Below, one piece after another: positions 36,023 through 48,979 of a stretch of 64,000 bases of DNA. The notes under the pieces were generated by a model. It was not told the origin of the DNA. It was given only the letters and a program-made list of their open reading frames with translations, and made no database searches. Within the stretch, counting starts at the first letter, position 1. Each line of letters opens with the position of its first letter. This DNA is from Lactifluus volemus (lineage: Eukaryota > Basidiomycota > Agaricomycetes > Russulales > Russulaceae): positions 744,001-808,000 of the forward strand of contig WTXI01000002.1 in the NCBI GenBank assembly GCA_022376515.1, read 5' to 3'. The translations under genes were made by a program, and so were the position numbers.

Positions 36023-37735
36023 TCACAAACAATGGAAACAACCTGAACCAAACGCGACTATCGGTCCGCTCGGCCCACCAAACAGGCCAGGGTTAACGCC
36101 GGGAAGCTGGGCATTGAAAACGCCAACAAGTTCCTGGTTGCGTGGCGGCGTGGTGCAATACGGCGTCGACGGTGTAATCCTCCGCCGATATCATCAGCGT
36201 TGCGTGGATGCTGCCTGTACGCAATTGCTGCAGCGATGAGAGCAGCTTGGTTTGTGACGCCAGGAGATTTGGCAAAGTCGATCATGTTGTCAGCGTTATT
36301 CTGCTGATCGCAGACGGCAGCTGTAGAAAGCAGGCCGTTGATCCCATCAATTCCAGCGAGTTGTACGCAGGGGTCGTTCGTATGGATGTCACCACCGCTG
36401 TTGAGCTATAATAGACATACGTTTCGAAGGGGGCTTAGTTTGGGCATGGCTACAGGAACCGTCAAAGTGAGAAGACGTACACAGAGATCCTGGAAGTTCT
36501 GTGCCACAGCCGGGAGGTCAGTCTGAGAGGTCCGCCGGTGCTTGGGGATGGGAACGATACTTGGAATCGGCGACCGTATTGTGTGGATGTCTCGCTTCCG
36601 CCCTGCTGCGTCGTTGGGGTTAGGTGAAAATTGGCCTGTGCTAGGATGAAAATCCCAGAGGATCCATCGTTCGCGACCGATGATCCACTGTTCGAACTAG
36701 AGGACCCGCGTTCGAGTTATTAGAGGAAGAGCTGGAGGGAGGCAAGCTGGTGCTGGATGTGGTTGTATCAGTGGATGTAGATGTAGATGTATCTGTGGAT
36801 GTAGATGTAGAAGTATCTGTGGAGGCCGTGTTGTGGTTGTTGTGCTGCTGTCAGCGCTAGTGGTTGTGGTCGTGTTCGAGGAGGCAGACGCATCTGTGAG
36901 TTTGACGGACGTAGAGTTGGACACGGTCGAACAATTATAAGACGTTAATTGGAAGTGTCTGAACTATTCAAGCCGTCCATCAGGCTTGTAAGGTTGCTGG
37001 CGGGGACTAGGCAAGTAGTAGTGGTGGTGGTGGATACACTACTAGAGTTCGAAGCAGACGACATGTCGATGCAGTTTGAAGTGCAGTTTGAGTCAGTCGA
37101 CGAGTTTGTCATGCTGCAATCGACACAGCAACCACCACAGCAGCCCGACATGCAGTTCGAGTCTGCCATGCAGCAACCGGCACTAGAAGTGCAGTTTGAA
37201 GTGCAGTTTGAGACGTTTGACGAGTCTGCCATACTGCAGTTGGCACCGGAAGTGCAGTTTGAACTGCAGTTTGAGACAGTCGACGAGTTTGTCATACTGC
37301 AATCGCCACAGCAACCATAACAGCAGCCCGACATGCAGTTCGAGTCTGCCATGCAGCAACCGGCATTGGAAGAGCAGTTCGACGTGCAGTTTGAGACAGT
37401 CGACGAGTCTGTCATGTTACAGTTGGCACCGGAAGTGCAGTTCGAACTGCAGATGGAGACAGTCGATGAGTCTGTCGTAGTGCTATTGTCACCGGAAGTG
37501 ATGCTCGACGAGTTGGTCACAGTGCTGTTTAAAGTCGCCGTCGAGTTGGAAACCAGCGCCATACATGCCGCCGGTGGTGTAGGATGAGCCTTGGGTATTT
37601 GCGTTGCGTTTTAGATATTCGACTTGCATGGCATTCTGTGCAAACTTACGAAGAATCACGTCTTACAACGCTGATTGGACCAGCCGTGCAGGCGGTTGCA
37701 AGCGCAAGTAACGAAAAAAGCCTGTAGGAAAGCAT
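36023..37735 (-). CDS. Secreted Cys/Ser/Asn-rich repeat protein with conserved C-terminal domain
   Basis: Met 37735 begins a clear signal peptide, MLSYRLFSLLALATACTAG. A first intron follows near 37650. A low-complexity body at 37562-36945 contains dense Asn-X-Ser/Thr sites and Cys pairs in tandem 61-residue units (MADSNCMSGCCYGCCGDC, NSSTVSNCSSNCTSGANC). A Thr/Ser run follows (STDTSTSTSTDTSTST, near 36815-36768). The C-terminal part is well ordered: AVAQNFQDLC, an intron, then NDPCVQLAGIDGINGLL, DNMIDFAKSPGVTNQAALIA, STPYCTTPPRNQELVGVFNA and PGLFGGPSGPIVAFG, ending at 36023. That tail resembles a domain I believe recurs in secreted agaricomycete proteins, but I know no function. Single-base losses are needed near 36830, 36630 and 36185. 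It is probably a heavily glycosylated wall or surface protein. Confidence 0.75.
36768..36815 (-). repeat. Short Ser/Thr-coding tandem repeat
   Basis: Units of GATGTAGATGTATCTGTG type (plus strand) repeat in tandem. On the minus strand they encode Ser-Thr-Asp-Thr-Ser-Thr repeats of the secreted protein, a likely O-glycosylated spacer. Confidence 0.7.
37138..37503 (-). repeat. 183-bp tandem repeat in secreted protein gene
   Basis: The sequence CAGCAGCCCGACATGCAGTT recurs at 37138 and 37321, exactly 183 bp apart, which is 61 codons. Flanking sequence continues the same unit with point changes (for example CCACAG against TAACAG), and a further partial unit lies on the low-coordinate side from about 37070. 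It encodes the Cys-rich, N-glycosylation-rich unit of the secreted protein. Confidence 0.85.
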
Positions 37736-38309
37736 GGTGCTGCGGGGAAATATAGAGAAAGGACAGAAGAAAAAAGGGAAAGCGAAAAGAAAACGAAAGA
37801 TGACCAGAGAGCAGCCAGGCTCGAGTGGAGAGACGCTGATGGGTGTCTTCTGTTTATATAGGTTGCTAAAGTCCTTGAGCGCTGTGATACACCGTGGGTG
37901 CGTCGCCATCTTGAAAAGAAATGATGTGGCAAATTTAGTACAGCGCTCGAGGGCAGCGCTGGACCATGGATCTGTGGACGTGGCGATGTGACTAGACATT
38001 GTGCGTGTGACCAATGCGCAGTTGAGTTGTGCTACAGTGAAGTTGAAGTACTGCAAGGCCAGAGTCTTGACACAGAGTGTGGGAGGTTCAGTTGGTGACT
38101 TGACTTAAAGGTAGCCGTGATCAAGAAGAGGAACATGGGCGCTAAACTTTTAGCCGGCAGCGTACTGATCGCGATATGCGATGCATGCATGGATCCGCTC
38201 CGCAGTGGGAAACACGGCCTCACACAGTGCATGACCATGGATACCGGTTCATCAATTGTTGGTGCACGGAATTAAATTCACTAAATGCGTGCTACATTGT
38301 CAGGCACTA
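37736..38309. promoter_or_regulatory. Intergenic region upstream of the secreted protein gene
   Basis: This 574-bp gap lies between the 3' end of the uL3m gene and the start of the secreted protein gene, both on the minus strand. The purine-rich stretch 37745-37805 (GAAA runs) would be the 5' UTR or core promoter. A TATA-like TTTATATAGG lies at 37853-37862. No coding segment is seen. Confidence 0.45.
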
Positions 38310-39456
38310 CTACTCTCTGGGGATAAATGGGCTCGTCGTTCGCCGAGATGGTGCAACGATGACAGGTGGGAGTGTTTTGGCCAGTTCTTCGGTTCCAGCA
38401 GGAAATGGCAGGTCTAGAACGCCGTTCGGTAAAACATTTTCGTATAATCCTTTTGCTTGATTGTGTTCCGCAAGAGCAACCATCTTCTTTTTAGCATCAC
38501 GAACTAAGACGTGAGCGTCATCGTATCCCGGCACACAGCCACGGACAAAGACTAGGTTGAGCGTGTTGTCAATCCGGACGACGTGCAAGTTTTGCGTTGT
38601 GACGCGCTTCCCGCCCATTCGTCCGGCCATCTTCTTCCCGGGCCAAATACGTCCAGGGTCCTAGTAGTTGCGAAACTGAGTCCAGGATTTGACATTTGGG
38701 ATGGACTCAAAGATACCTGATGTGCTCCAGTCGCACCAGCGGAGCGATGCGAGACAGAAACACCGTGACTAGCTCGCAGTCCTTTAAAGTTCCATCTCTT
38801 CATTGTGCCCTGGAAGCCTTTGCCGATGCTAGGGAGCACATCCTTGGTTAAGAGTAGACGAAAATCATAAGAACGTGCTTACGAGTTTGCAACGACATCG
38901 ACAAACTGGCCTGGAACAAAATGAGCAGCAGATAGGGTGGCCCCTACACCGACGTAAATCCACGCAAACTTTGGGTCATATATGTCCAACGACGCACCGA
39001 CGGGTACATGAGCGTCAGCTGTGACGGGAAACTCCTTCACCACGCGTTTTGGAGGCACATTGGCCTTCTTGAAATGACCTATCATTTGCTTTGTCGTCGT
39101 CTTTGGGGGTCTATCCGAAGCGGCGACTTGTACAGCATGATACTCCGAGTTGTCTTTGCGTACCGTTGCGATATTAGCAGTGACTTGACAACTTTCAAGC
39201 TACCAGACATAAGAGCAACTACGACAGAGAGCGACTGATCACATACTTGAAGAACTGTGACGGGAAAGCGCGCCCCGTGCTCGTCCCACATCGCAGTCAT
39301 ACCACGTTTCCGAGCTATAACACCTGTTCGTATTGACTTTGGAGTCCATTTTGCGACGGTTTCTGCTTCTGCATGGGCAATGACACTTTGGTGAATTGCT
39401 CTACAAGTATAGGAAAGAGAACGTGGAGCGTGTACTCGGACACGGACGCGAAACAT
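38310..39456 (-). CDS. MRPL9: Mitochondrial large-subunit ribosomal protein uL3m
   Basis: This is the L3 protein of the mitochondrial ribosome, near the peptidyl transferase centre. Met 39456 begins [20 protein letters not shown], a typical Arg-rich presequence. Exon 1 is 39456-39247, with [20 protein letters not shown] and FPVTVLQ. Exon 2 is 39199-38883, with [33 protein letters not shown] and [12 protein letters not shown]. Exon 3 carries the L3 signature [20 protein letters not shown] and [11 protein letters not shown]. The last exon has [20 protein letters not shown] and [18 protein letters not shown], ending at 38310. All splices stay in frame with no base correction. It is divergent from the Rrn6-like gene with 372 bp between starts. 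Confidence 0.95.
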
Positions 39457-39828
39457 GGAGCGCGAGTCGCAAACTGGTCCGTCGCGAGCTACTTGTGGCC
39501 CGGGCCATGGGCACCCACCAATCGGACTTTGAAGCTTGCTCCTTCCTCGACATCTCCTCACAAATGCGATGGAATGGATACTTGGCCGCCAACCATCACA
39601 TACAACTCGACAGAGGGAGAGAAAAGACGCAAAGGAAAAACCAAGGCCTTTCTTTCCCCTTATCCTCTCCTTCAAGGCGGAGCTCTGACTTCTGCGACCC
39701 TCCGCCAAGTCGGAAGCCGCTTCGAATGGGTATCAGCCCAGAACCGAACATTCAGTGCGCGTAACACCGTTTCTTATGAACTCTACCTGATTTCGCTCTT
39801 GTAGGCCGGAGGCTTGTATGCAGCGAAA
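39457..39828. promoter_or_regulatory. Bidirectional promoter, uL3m / Rrn6-like gene
   Basis: The 372-bp gap lies between divergent start codons. It contains a purine-rich segment (GAGAGAAAAGACGC at about 39615-39628) and GC-rich patches but no evident TATA box. The open frames crossing it look like chance. Confidence 0.45.
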
Positions 39829-42731
39829 ATGCCGTATTGGCCTTTCCAGCGACGCGGTCTCCGCTGCTACGCTCACGAACATCATCGTGGGTTCAGCGTG
39901 CAGAGCAAGGTGTAAGATCTTCTGCTAGCTACGTCTCTGGCGGTTACTGTATACGTCATGTAGGCTCAATTTCTCCGGGCATACTACCCGGACGTGGATG
40001 TCCCTGCGGAACTCATCCGCGAGCAAGTCGGCGCGGAGGCCCAGCTAGAAGACTCCTTGCGTGCATTTGATCCACTTGTTGGGGATCTTATAGCGTCATT
40101 TCATGTGTCCGATGGTTCCAAACAGCGGTGGAGTTTCATTGCGTTTCCTATGGGCGAAAGTGGTTGTGATCTAAGTAGGGTACTTCACGTCCTCTGGCGA
40201 GATGAAGTGTTAACGTTACCTTAGACTTTTCAAGTATCGAGTTTTCCGCGGAGGGCGACATAGTCACTGAACCTTCTCATTATCCGGCAAAGACCTTTGA
40301 AACACCAATCTGTCAACTTTCCGCATCGCCGTTGTCAAACCTCGGTGTTACATCCTCAAATTTTGACGGAGGGAGTTTGTCGAGCAGAGCAGAAACAGTG
40401 ATGGCAGTCCGGACATTCTCGTCAACGTCGCTGTTTTCCCTGTCTTTGCCAACGTCTAAGAAGAGCAAGACAACATTCATCGATATCAAAGAGATTGGTT
40501 CCTTTGACCGCTCGAATTCGAACGGATACATGGGTGTTGACGTCCGGATCCACAATTCTTTGGGATACGCAGCACTCGTCAATGATCGAGGGCATATATT
40601 TAGACATAACCTATTACACGATGCCAACCCGTGAGTACTTGTCTAGTTTCTGCTGCATCTAGCTTTCTCAGCATGGAATAGCATTCAAGTTTACGGGGGT
40701 ACCTCCGATCTAGACAATTCTAATGATAGCTTCTGGAGAATCGCCTTGGGAGGGCATGATGATGCCTGTTTTTTGATGTCATCTAAATTCGTACAACATG
40801 TTGATTTCAGGGTACATTCCTTCATTCCCGCCAGGTGACTGACCCTTCATGAAATTAGACTCCAGAACGCGGTATCCAAGTATACTCTGTGACGCGGGCG
40901 CCTGACCTGCTCACCTCCATCGACCATGACCTGGGCGATGGCTTATTACGACTTGTTACTACAAATGAATTAATGTGGATTGACCCCCGCTTCCATATCA
41001 GGCCGATGTTGGCGTCGAAACACGAACGCGAATACGACAGAACCCTAACGAGCCATGCTGTTGGCATTAGAGATGGTGCGCGGTGCTTAAGGTTTTTGAG
41101 CAACTCATGCAATTTACTCACTAAAATATCGCCAGCGAAAATGACAGTATTATCATCGCGAAATAATTGCCTTCTTAGCGTTTACGATGTCTCTGGTGAC
41201 GAGACTAGCTTGATACAAAGTCACGCTTTGCCATACAGCTTGTCTTGTCGTTTTCCTGGCGGACCACATTCTGGGTTCTACGTTGTACACCCCCACCCAG
41301 AGTCTGATGGCGTAAATTCTGCCTCATTGCTTCAATTGACCAGTCGCGGCGGCATATATCAGAGTGCTCTAAGCCTTTGCCAAGATCAAACGCAAACGGC
41401 TAGAATGGATATATCCTGGTCCCCGGCAATCTATCGATTGGATGCTGAATCTCCTATACAACAGCCATATATAGGCAAACTAGGAGCCCGTGCTATGCAA
41501 GTAGTCGACTTCCGCCAGGCTTACCAACGTATGTTGTCTCTCACTATATGGTCAATTCTCTCGCATCGCTCAAATTGCACGCCGTTGTCAGGCCTCTTTT
41601 CGCCACTCGACTCCACAGAGGCAGTCCATCCCCCCGAGAACGCCGATGCCGTCTATCAAACATTAGATGCGATGCCGTTATTTTGGCAACAAACTAATAC
41701 CGCTTACGAACACCTTTTGACTACGTACGCGTGACGTAGCATGTGTTTTTCGTACGTTAACATGTTGTCACACTAGGTTCGATATTGCATTTCGCTCAGG
41801 AGAGGAGCCCACACATGCGTCCCGTGCCGATTTTTTGACACAAAGTACCTTGAACTCTAGGAGGGGCTTCCGTGCCTTGGTTCAAGGGCGAGTTCGCCGG
41901 GAAACATTAGTCGGAGAGGCCGCATGGCACTTCAACCTTGAACCTGTCCTGAAAAAATTTGTACCGGATGCAAGCGGCGACATACAGTTGATCGCCCAGC
42001 GACTGTGTACGTATGATCTAATCGTAGATGATTACCGCTCTGGGTCGTCATTGCGAAGGGAGTTAGAAGCGCGGGAAGAGCTGGCGGTTGACTTGGCGCT
42101 CTCGACAGACGTGTTTTCTGCCCACTCATTTGCGAAGCCAGAGTCAGAAATAACGAACGACGACAAATTTGAGACAATGTCCCGCGCCGCTGAAGCGATG
42201 ACGCTATCTGAGACGGCGGTTCCCTCAGTGCATTTCGGCTACCTGACTCCTATACCTGTGACCACGGACCATGGCACCATGGGCGCTGGGGAGACTGAGA
42301 CTGGCCTAGCACTGCCTCTGGGGGTGCGCCTGCTTCTGGCGGAGTGGGATACCAGCGTTCATCCTGACCAATACACTTACCATGACCCATACGACGACCA
42401 GCAGCCAGCAGCCAGCAGCCCAATGCGTCATGCCTCTATCCGAAAACGTGGAGGCAGAGAGCAGGCTCAGACCATGCAGCCTCAACGCCCTCCCGCAGTT
42501 GTAACAACTGCACCACCTGTCATTGCGCGTTCTCGGGAAATTCCGATATCCAACTCACAGCCCGAACCAAGGCGTCTAGCAGTGGGCTCTCTGGATACCA
42601 CGGAAGCTAATTCTGACCCATGCGTACCCTTGTTGGCAAGCACACAAATCGAATCGGGACCTTTTGGCGGACGGCCACTAACCGGAAGGAAAAAGGCAAT
42701 TCCTGGGAAAAAAAGGATGATGGGTTTCTGA
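39829..42731 (+). CDS. RRN6: RNA polymerase I core factor, Rrn6/TAF1C-like
   Basis: It is predicted to be the WD40/beta-propeller subunit of the Pol I core factor that recruits polymerase to rDNA promoters. Exon 1 (39829-39909) gives MPYWPFQRRGLRCYAHEHHR, spliced to AQFLRAYYPDVDVPAELI. Later segments fit a propeller: GYAALVNDRGHIFRHNLL, IQVYSVTRAPDLLTSIDHD, LLRLVTTNELMWIDPRF and FPGGPHSGFYVVHPHPE. A helical region (WHFNLEPVLKKFVP) follows. The end, STQIESGPFGGRPLTGRKK then KKRMMGF, is the SQ..PG.FGGRP..KKK..GF tail found in Rrn6 and TAF1C. About seven exons are present; the frame is nearly continuous. The family call depends mainly on that tail and the overall layout, so I hold it at moderate strength. 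A Gln/Ala/Ser repeat lies near 42398-42420. Confidence 0.68.
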
Positions 42732-43463
42732 GTCAAAGTGACTCCACCACATTGGACGGAGCAAGTATGTGGATACCCCTTCACTGTTGTGGGTGGCGGA
42801 GGGTTTGCTGAAAGTTGCGATATTAACGGGGTTCCGGGCCGTGGACGTATGTGGATCCCCCGAACTTTCAGGGGTGGCATTTACGTAGATGACTTACCAA
42901 GACAGCTTTAGGAAGTACCTTGAACCTTCCCATTGAATTTGACATTGCGACAATGCGATGGTTGCTCTTCGTTTGGGGAACAACATATGACTCTTCTATG
43001 ACTCGACGAGTTATACCCAACTCGTCACATCTGATGCTACCGCCGACGGCTCTAAACCCGATGACTCGGCCGTCATATCTGGAGCGTCGGTAAGCTTATG
43101 GAATCCCTAGGTCGGCATGTACTGAAGTCTTGACCTGAAAGTCATCTCTAGAAAACTAGAAACCATGGATCGGCAAGCACAGTTCAGAGGTAGTACCTTT
43201 CAACACGCGAAATGGTTGCGGTCATCAATCGGCTGTAAGAGCCTGTCGGCGATAAGGGCTGACAGAGCGTGTTCGGCAACCGGCGGCAGTAAAGTGGAGT
43301 GAGTGATTTCAAAGATCGTAATCGGGCACCGGATCAGGGCGCAAAAATGGGAACTTTTCCCTTGTGAAAAAGACTGGCTTAGGTGTGTCTGACGTATATA
43401 TTTACAACGACTTTTCGGTCTACATGTCAACACCGCTCTTCCTATCTGACTCTCCTCCTCTAA
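42732..43463. promoter_or_regulatory. Promoter region of the PDR-type ABC transporter
   Basis: The 732-bp gap lies between the Rrn6-like stop and the transporter start, same strand. No coding segment is seen. It contains a TATA-like TATATATTTAC near 43396-43406, about 60 bp before the start, which fits inducible expression of drug transporters. No firm PDRE-type element (TCCGYGGA) was found by eye. Confidence 0.45.
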
Positions 43464-46400
43464 ATGAGTGGTCTCCACCGCTCCATCTCGAGTACGCCCA
43501 CTGCGGGTAGTGTGAATGTCGACCAAGCGAAAACTGAGTTCCATGAACTCTCCCGACAGTTGACTCAAGGCACCGTGACCGGTGACAATGAACGCGGTAT
43601 CCAGAGTGCCCCCACCTGCGCCTCGGTCGACCTTGAGAAAGGTCACGATACATCCGATTCGGAGCAGCCGTTCGACCTACGTGAATATCTCACGTCCTCC
43701 AATGATGCAAATGAGGCGGCCGGAATCAAGCATAAGCATGTTGGTGTCATCTGGGAGGACTTGCACGTTGACGTCATTGGGGGTTCAAATTTCAAGGTGG
43801 GTCAGAATACGACGTTGTCGGGCCTCGAGCGACTGCTAACGTACCGAATTTACCTATAGCTTCACGTGAGAACCGTGGAGGTCAGTCCCATTCAGTCCAC
43901 TGTGATTTGGAACGTCCGGTTGTTAATAAAGACCCGCCTTTCCTTCGTAGATGAATCATGGCAATTCTGGTTGACTCCCTTCTTCAAATTAAATTCTGCC
44001 ATCTCCAGCCATCTTCCATCTCGTATCAAGAAGGTGGCGACAAGTACTATTCTTCACAGGTACGTCATTCTTTATGGTGCTCTTTTCACGAATGGTGTTG
44101 TAACGTTTGACGAAGATCCTCCGGCCTTTTGGAGCCCGGACAGATGTGCCTCGTGTTAGGAACGCCTGGTTCCGGTTGCAATACATTCTTAAAGGCAATC
44201 GCGAACGAACGAGAGGGCTTTTACCATGTTGGCGGTGACATCCAATATGCCGGCATCGATGCTCAGGAAATGGCGAAGACATATAAAGGCGAACTTGTGT
44301 ACAATGCTGAAGGTGTGCTAGTACGGTACTTCCCGACTCCGCTGCTAACGCCGTTCATTGGTTCTAGATGATATCCATATACCTACTCTTACTGTCGGTC
44401 AAACGATGAACTTCGCTCTTTCTACGAAGACTCCTGGTCCCAAAGGTCGCTTACCAGGGGTTTCTCGCTCAGCGTTCAATGTCTCAGTCAAGAACATGCT
44501 ACTCAAGATGCTCAACATGTCACATACAGAAAATACCCTGGTCGGCGACAGCTTTGTCCGCGGTGTTTCGGGAGGCGAGCGTAAGCGCGTCAGTATCGCG
44601 GAGATGATGACAACTCGCGCTCGGGTGCAATGCTGGGACAATTCTTCTCGTGGTCTGGATGCGTCTACCGCTCTGGATTTTGCTCGCTCTCTCAGAATAA
44701 TGACTGATGTCCTTGGCCAGACAACGTTTGCTACTCTGTAAGAATACTACCTCCAGGATCAAAGATCTTCTCCCAAGCTAACCACCCTTGTTAGGTATCA
44801 AGCCGGGGAGGGTATTTACGAGTTATTCGACAAGGTCATGGTAATGGATCAAGGCCACACGGTATACTTTGGGCCCCCGGACCAGGCGCGAGCGTACTTT
44901 GAACAGCTTGGATATCGGTCACTTCTTCGTCAGAGTACGGCCGACTACCTTACCGGTTGCACAGACCCAAACGAACGCCAGTTTGCGCCCGGTAGATCGG
45001 AGGCTGATGTCCCTAGTACTCCAACAGCTTTGGAGGCTGCCTTTCGGTCTTCAGACCTTGCTAGAGACGTGGATGATCAGCTCGCCAAGTTCAAAATACG
45101 TATGGAAACCGAAAAGGCCGATCAAGATGCCTTCCGCGCTGCCGTGTTGAGGATAAGAAGAAAGGCGTCTCCCCGAAGAGTCCTTACACTCTTGGCCTCA
45201 AGGACCAGGTTATAGCTTTGACGCGTAGACAATTCCAAATGCGGTTGCAGGACAAGTTCCAGATATATAACAGCTATGGCTTCATGACCGTCAGTTCTCT
45301 CCTTTGTAGAATGCCCTGTACGAAATATTAATCATTCTCTCTCACATAGGTCCTCGCATTATTTATTGGCGGCTGTTACTATAACCTACCTCCACGTCCG
45401 CTGGTGCGTTCACTCGTAGCAGCGTGCTGTTCATCGCACTCCTTGTCTCATCATTGCCGCCTTTGTCGAGGTCGGTCGCTTTTTATGTTGGGCTGATCCT
45501 CAAATAACTCATGTTGTTGACAGATGCCCGTTCAAATGCTCGGTCGCCCGATTACTAAAAAACAAACAGGCTATGGCTTCTATCGCCCTGCCGCCGTCCA
45601 GATTGCCAACGTGCTCGCGGACATGCCATTCTCAGCCACACGCATTTTGATCTACGACATCATCATATATTTTATGAGTCACCTTGATCGCTCAGCTGGA
45701 AGATTTTTCACGTTCCACCTCATAAACTACACAGCATTCCTGGCCATGCAAGGATTTTCCGAACGATTGGGTTATTCTGTAGCAACTACCACACGGCTTT
45801 TAGGGTGGCCGTGTCTATCTTCCCGAACCTCATATTGTATGCTGGATACATGATTCCGGTCAGTCAAATGAAGCGCTGGTTATTCTGGATCGTAAGTCAA
45901 CTGGATGCCATGACATTGTCGTCTTGCTCATCGCATTTACACTAGTCCTACATAAATCCAGTAAACTACGCATGGTCAGCCCTCATGAAAAACGAGTTTC
46001 AGACGCTCAACGTATGCATTCATGTCTCTTTCCTCTCACGGCAGTATGTTCTCACCTATTGATTTCTTTTGCAGCTTACGTGCGACGGCGCTTATATTGT
46101 CCCGCACAACGCTGGGAATATTACTAAATATCCGTACGAAGCGTTTCCGTGATTAGAGTTCACCCGAGTTTCTGATGTTCCCTGCAGCGCCGAATTAGGT
46201 CCAAACCAGGTCTGCACGTTGTTTGGTGCCAAGAGTGCTAGCGCCATCGTCCCTGGCAGAGACTACGTCAAGATTGGTTATGACCTAATGTGGACAGCCT
46301 GTGGCACAGGGATTTCGTTGTCCTTGTGGTATTCCTATTATTCTTCTGGTTCACTCAGACAGTCGTCATTGAGATCTTCCCGGTAAGTACTGAGAAAACC

Positions 46401-48979
46401 ATGGTTCACTTGCAGTCGTTGATAACACCGCCTCGCAGCAACTTGTCTGGAGCGGGGGTATCAGTTTCTTTGCAAAGGAAACATCCGAGACGAAGAAGCT
46501 GAACGAGGAGCTGAAGGCACGAAAGGAACAGAAAGCTGAAGAGGAGCGTCTAGAGAAAATACGTGCCATGGATGGGATAAAGAGAAAGAAGGATCTGTAC
46601 GTTTCCTGATTTTCAGAGGAGCTTTGGTGTTGACATACGGTCCCACAGGGGTGATTTCACCGATCGAAGAGTTTTTACTTGGGAAAGGGTGAACTATCAT
46701 GTCCCTGTCGGAGGCGGATCCTTGCAACTCCTCAACAACGTATACGGCTACGTGAAACCGGGTACCCTCACCGCATTGATGGGGGCGTCAGGAGCCGGTA
46801 AGACAACCTGTCTTGACGTCCTTGCTCAGAGGAAAAATATTGGTGTGGTGTCCGGAGACATTTTTGTTGATGGGCGACCGCTCGACGCAAACTTTGCTCG
46901 CGGAACTGCATATGGTTGGTAATTCCGATGTGTATCACAACGCCGTCATTGATGGTATGTACAGCTGAACAAATGGACGTTCACGAAGGGAACGCTACCG
47001 TTCGCGAAGCCATGCGCTTCTCTGCATATCTCCGGCAACCCTTCCATGTTCCCAAAGAGGAAAAGGATGCCTATGTCGAAGACATGATCGAGCTTCTTGA
47101 GCTACAGGACCTATCTGAGGCGGTCATCTGGAGTCTTGACGTTGAAGCACGCAAACGGCTTACTATCGGTGTCGAGCTCGCAAGCAAACCAGAATTACTT
47201 CTTTTCCTAGACGAACCTACTTCCGGACTAGATGCGCAGAGCGCTTGGAACCTCGTTCGCTTCCTGCGCAAGCTGGCGGACAGTGGACAGGCAATATTGT
47301 GCACTATTCACCAACCCTCTTCACTACTCTTCGAGAGCTTCGACCGGCTGCTGTTGCTTGGGAGGGGTGGAAATACAATTTACTTCGGCGACATTGGCGA
47401 AGACTCGCAAGTAATGCGCGAATATTTCGCACGGAACGGTGCAAAATGTCCATCAAACGTTAATCCTGCCGAGTACATGCTCGAAGCTATCGGAGCAGGT
47501 ATTACCCCCAGGATTGGAGACCGCGATTGGAAGGACATCTGGCTAGACTCTCCCGAATTCGCTCGCACAAGGGCGGATATTGAGGAGATTAAGCGCAAGT
47601 CGTTGGCTCATGATCGATTTGTTGACACGAATCCCTCAGCATGTACGTCCGCTTGATTCAAGGTCTTCGCCAACCTCACTTCTGAACTACTCATCTAGAT
47701 GCGACGCCACTGTGGTACCAGGTGAAACTTGTCGTGGCACGGAATGCTCTTTCTCTGTGGAGATCGCCTGCTTATATCTTCACACGGCTCTTCTCGCATT
47801 TGATCGTATCTCTTATGGTATCGCTGCCGTTCCTTCAGCTAGGAAACAGCACGCGGGACTTGCAATATCGCGTCTTTGGCATGTAAGTATCTAGCCTATT
47901 TGGTGCCGATAGTATCCTGATGACGGTTTAGTTTCTGGGTTATCGTTCTGCCTGGTCTGGTCATTCCCCAGCTCGAACCAATATTTCTCATGAATCGCGG
48001 CGTTTTTATTCGCGAGGCATCGAGTAGAATATACTCCCCGTACGTCTTTGCTGTAGGCCAACTACTTGGCGAGATTCCGTATTCCGTCGTCTGTGCAATC
48101 ATCTACTGGGCGTTGATGGTGAGTGCTCCGACAGTAATCCAAAGCCCACGCGTAATGCATTTCACAGGTATATCCTATGCACTTTGGTCAAGGCTCTGCT
48201 GGCACGAATGGCACTGGTTTCCAGCTCCTTGTTGTCTTGATCACGGAATTGTTCGCTGTATCGCTGGGTCAACTAATTGCGTCCATTACGCCAAGCATCC
48301 AGATCGCTGCCCTCTTCACACCGCCAATCCAGATTGTTCTTAGTAACATGTGCGGAGTGACTATTCCCTACCCCGCGCTCATCACGTTCTGGAGATCTTG
48401 GTTATACCAGCTCGACCCCTTCACTCGGATGTTGGGGGCGATGTTGTCGACAGAACTCCAGTATGTATCTGGGCAGTTTTATATCCTATGAACTCATTTG
48501 ACAGTTTATTTTTTCTGCAGTGGACTAAAAATAACTTGTAAACCCGACGAATTTGCCGTCTTTAATCCGCCATCTGGCCAGACCTGTGCCGCCTGGGCAG
48601 GTGACTTCGTAAATGCTGTGAGCGGCTACATCGACAACCCGAATGACACTGCGGGGTGCAGATATTGCCAGTATGCGGTAAGTGTTTGGGGCAAGGTATC
48701 TCATGTCGATTGACTTACTTTGGTTAAGGTCGGTGACGAGTTCTTTTTGCCACTTAACATCAAATACAATCACCGCTGGCGGGACGTGGGGATTTTCTTC
48801 TGCTTCTTTGGTACGTTCGTTGCTTTGCGTTATCAGGGTGCATATATCTGATTATACGTTTATTCTAGTCTTTAATTTCGTCGCTACTATTAGTAAGTTC
48901 CGTGCTATTTCTGACCAGATGGTAGTGTTGACTAGGCCTTTTAGTTGCCTCACGTTATCTTCGCTTTGCCCGGCGCTAG
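43464..48979 (+). CDS. PDR/ABCG-type multidrug ABC transporter, full size
   Basis: This is a pleiotropic drug resistance pump of the plasma membrane with the reverse (NBD-TMD)2 order. Met 43464 begins MSGLHRSISSTPTAGSVN. NBD1 has LEPGQMCLVLGTPGSGCNTF (Walker A with Cys for Lys, normal in this family), VSGGERKRVSIAE (signature) and CWDNSSRGLDAST (Walker B). TMD1 includes VLALFIGGCYYNLPP and LADMPFSATRILIYDIIIYF. NBD2 has GASGAGKTTCLDVLAQRKN (canonical Walker A), LDVEARKRLTIGVELASKPE and LLFLDEPTSGLDAQSAWNLV. TMD2 includes FLMNRGVFIREASSRIYSP and QLIASITPSIQIAALFTPP. The C-terminus, spliced at 48893, reads IASRYLRFARR and stops at 48979. Some 15 introns are likely. One base is missing near 45152 (TTGAGG), and others near 43900-44110 and 47690-47780. 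The substrate is unknown. Confidence 0.94.

Noticed and set aside
36949..37587. Plus-strand Gln/Glu/Phe-rich open frames over the repeat region
   Set aside because: They mirror the minus-strand Cys/Asn/Ser repeats; only the minus strand has a signal peptide and a conserved C-terminal domain.
39373..39804. Plus-strand 143-codon open frame between uL3m and the Rrn6-like gene
   Set aside because: It covers the uL3m presequence in antisense and the shared promoter, and has no family signal.
42772..42862. Imperfect direct repeat GTATGTGGATACCCC / GTATGTGGATCCCCC
   Set aside because: Two short copies only, with unlike flanks; not enough to call an element.
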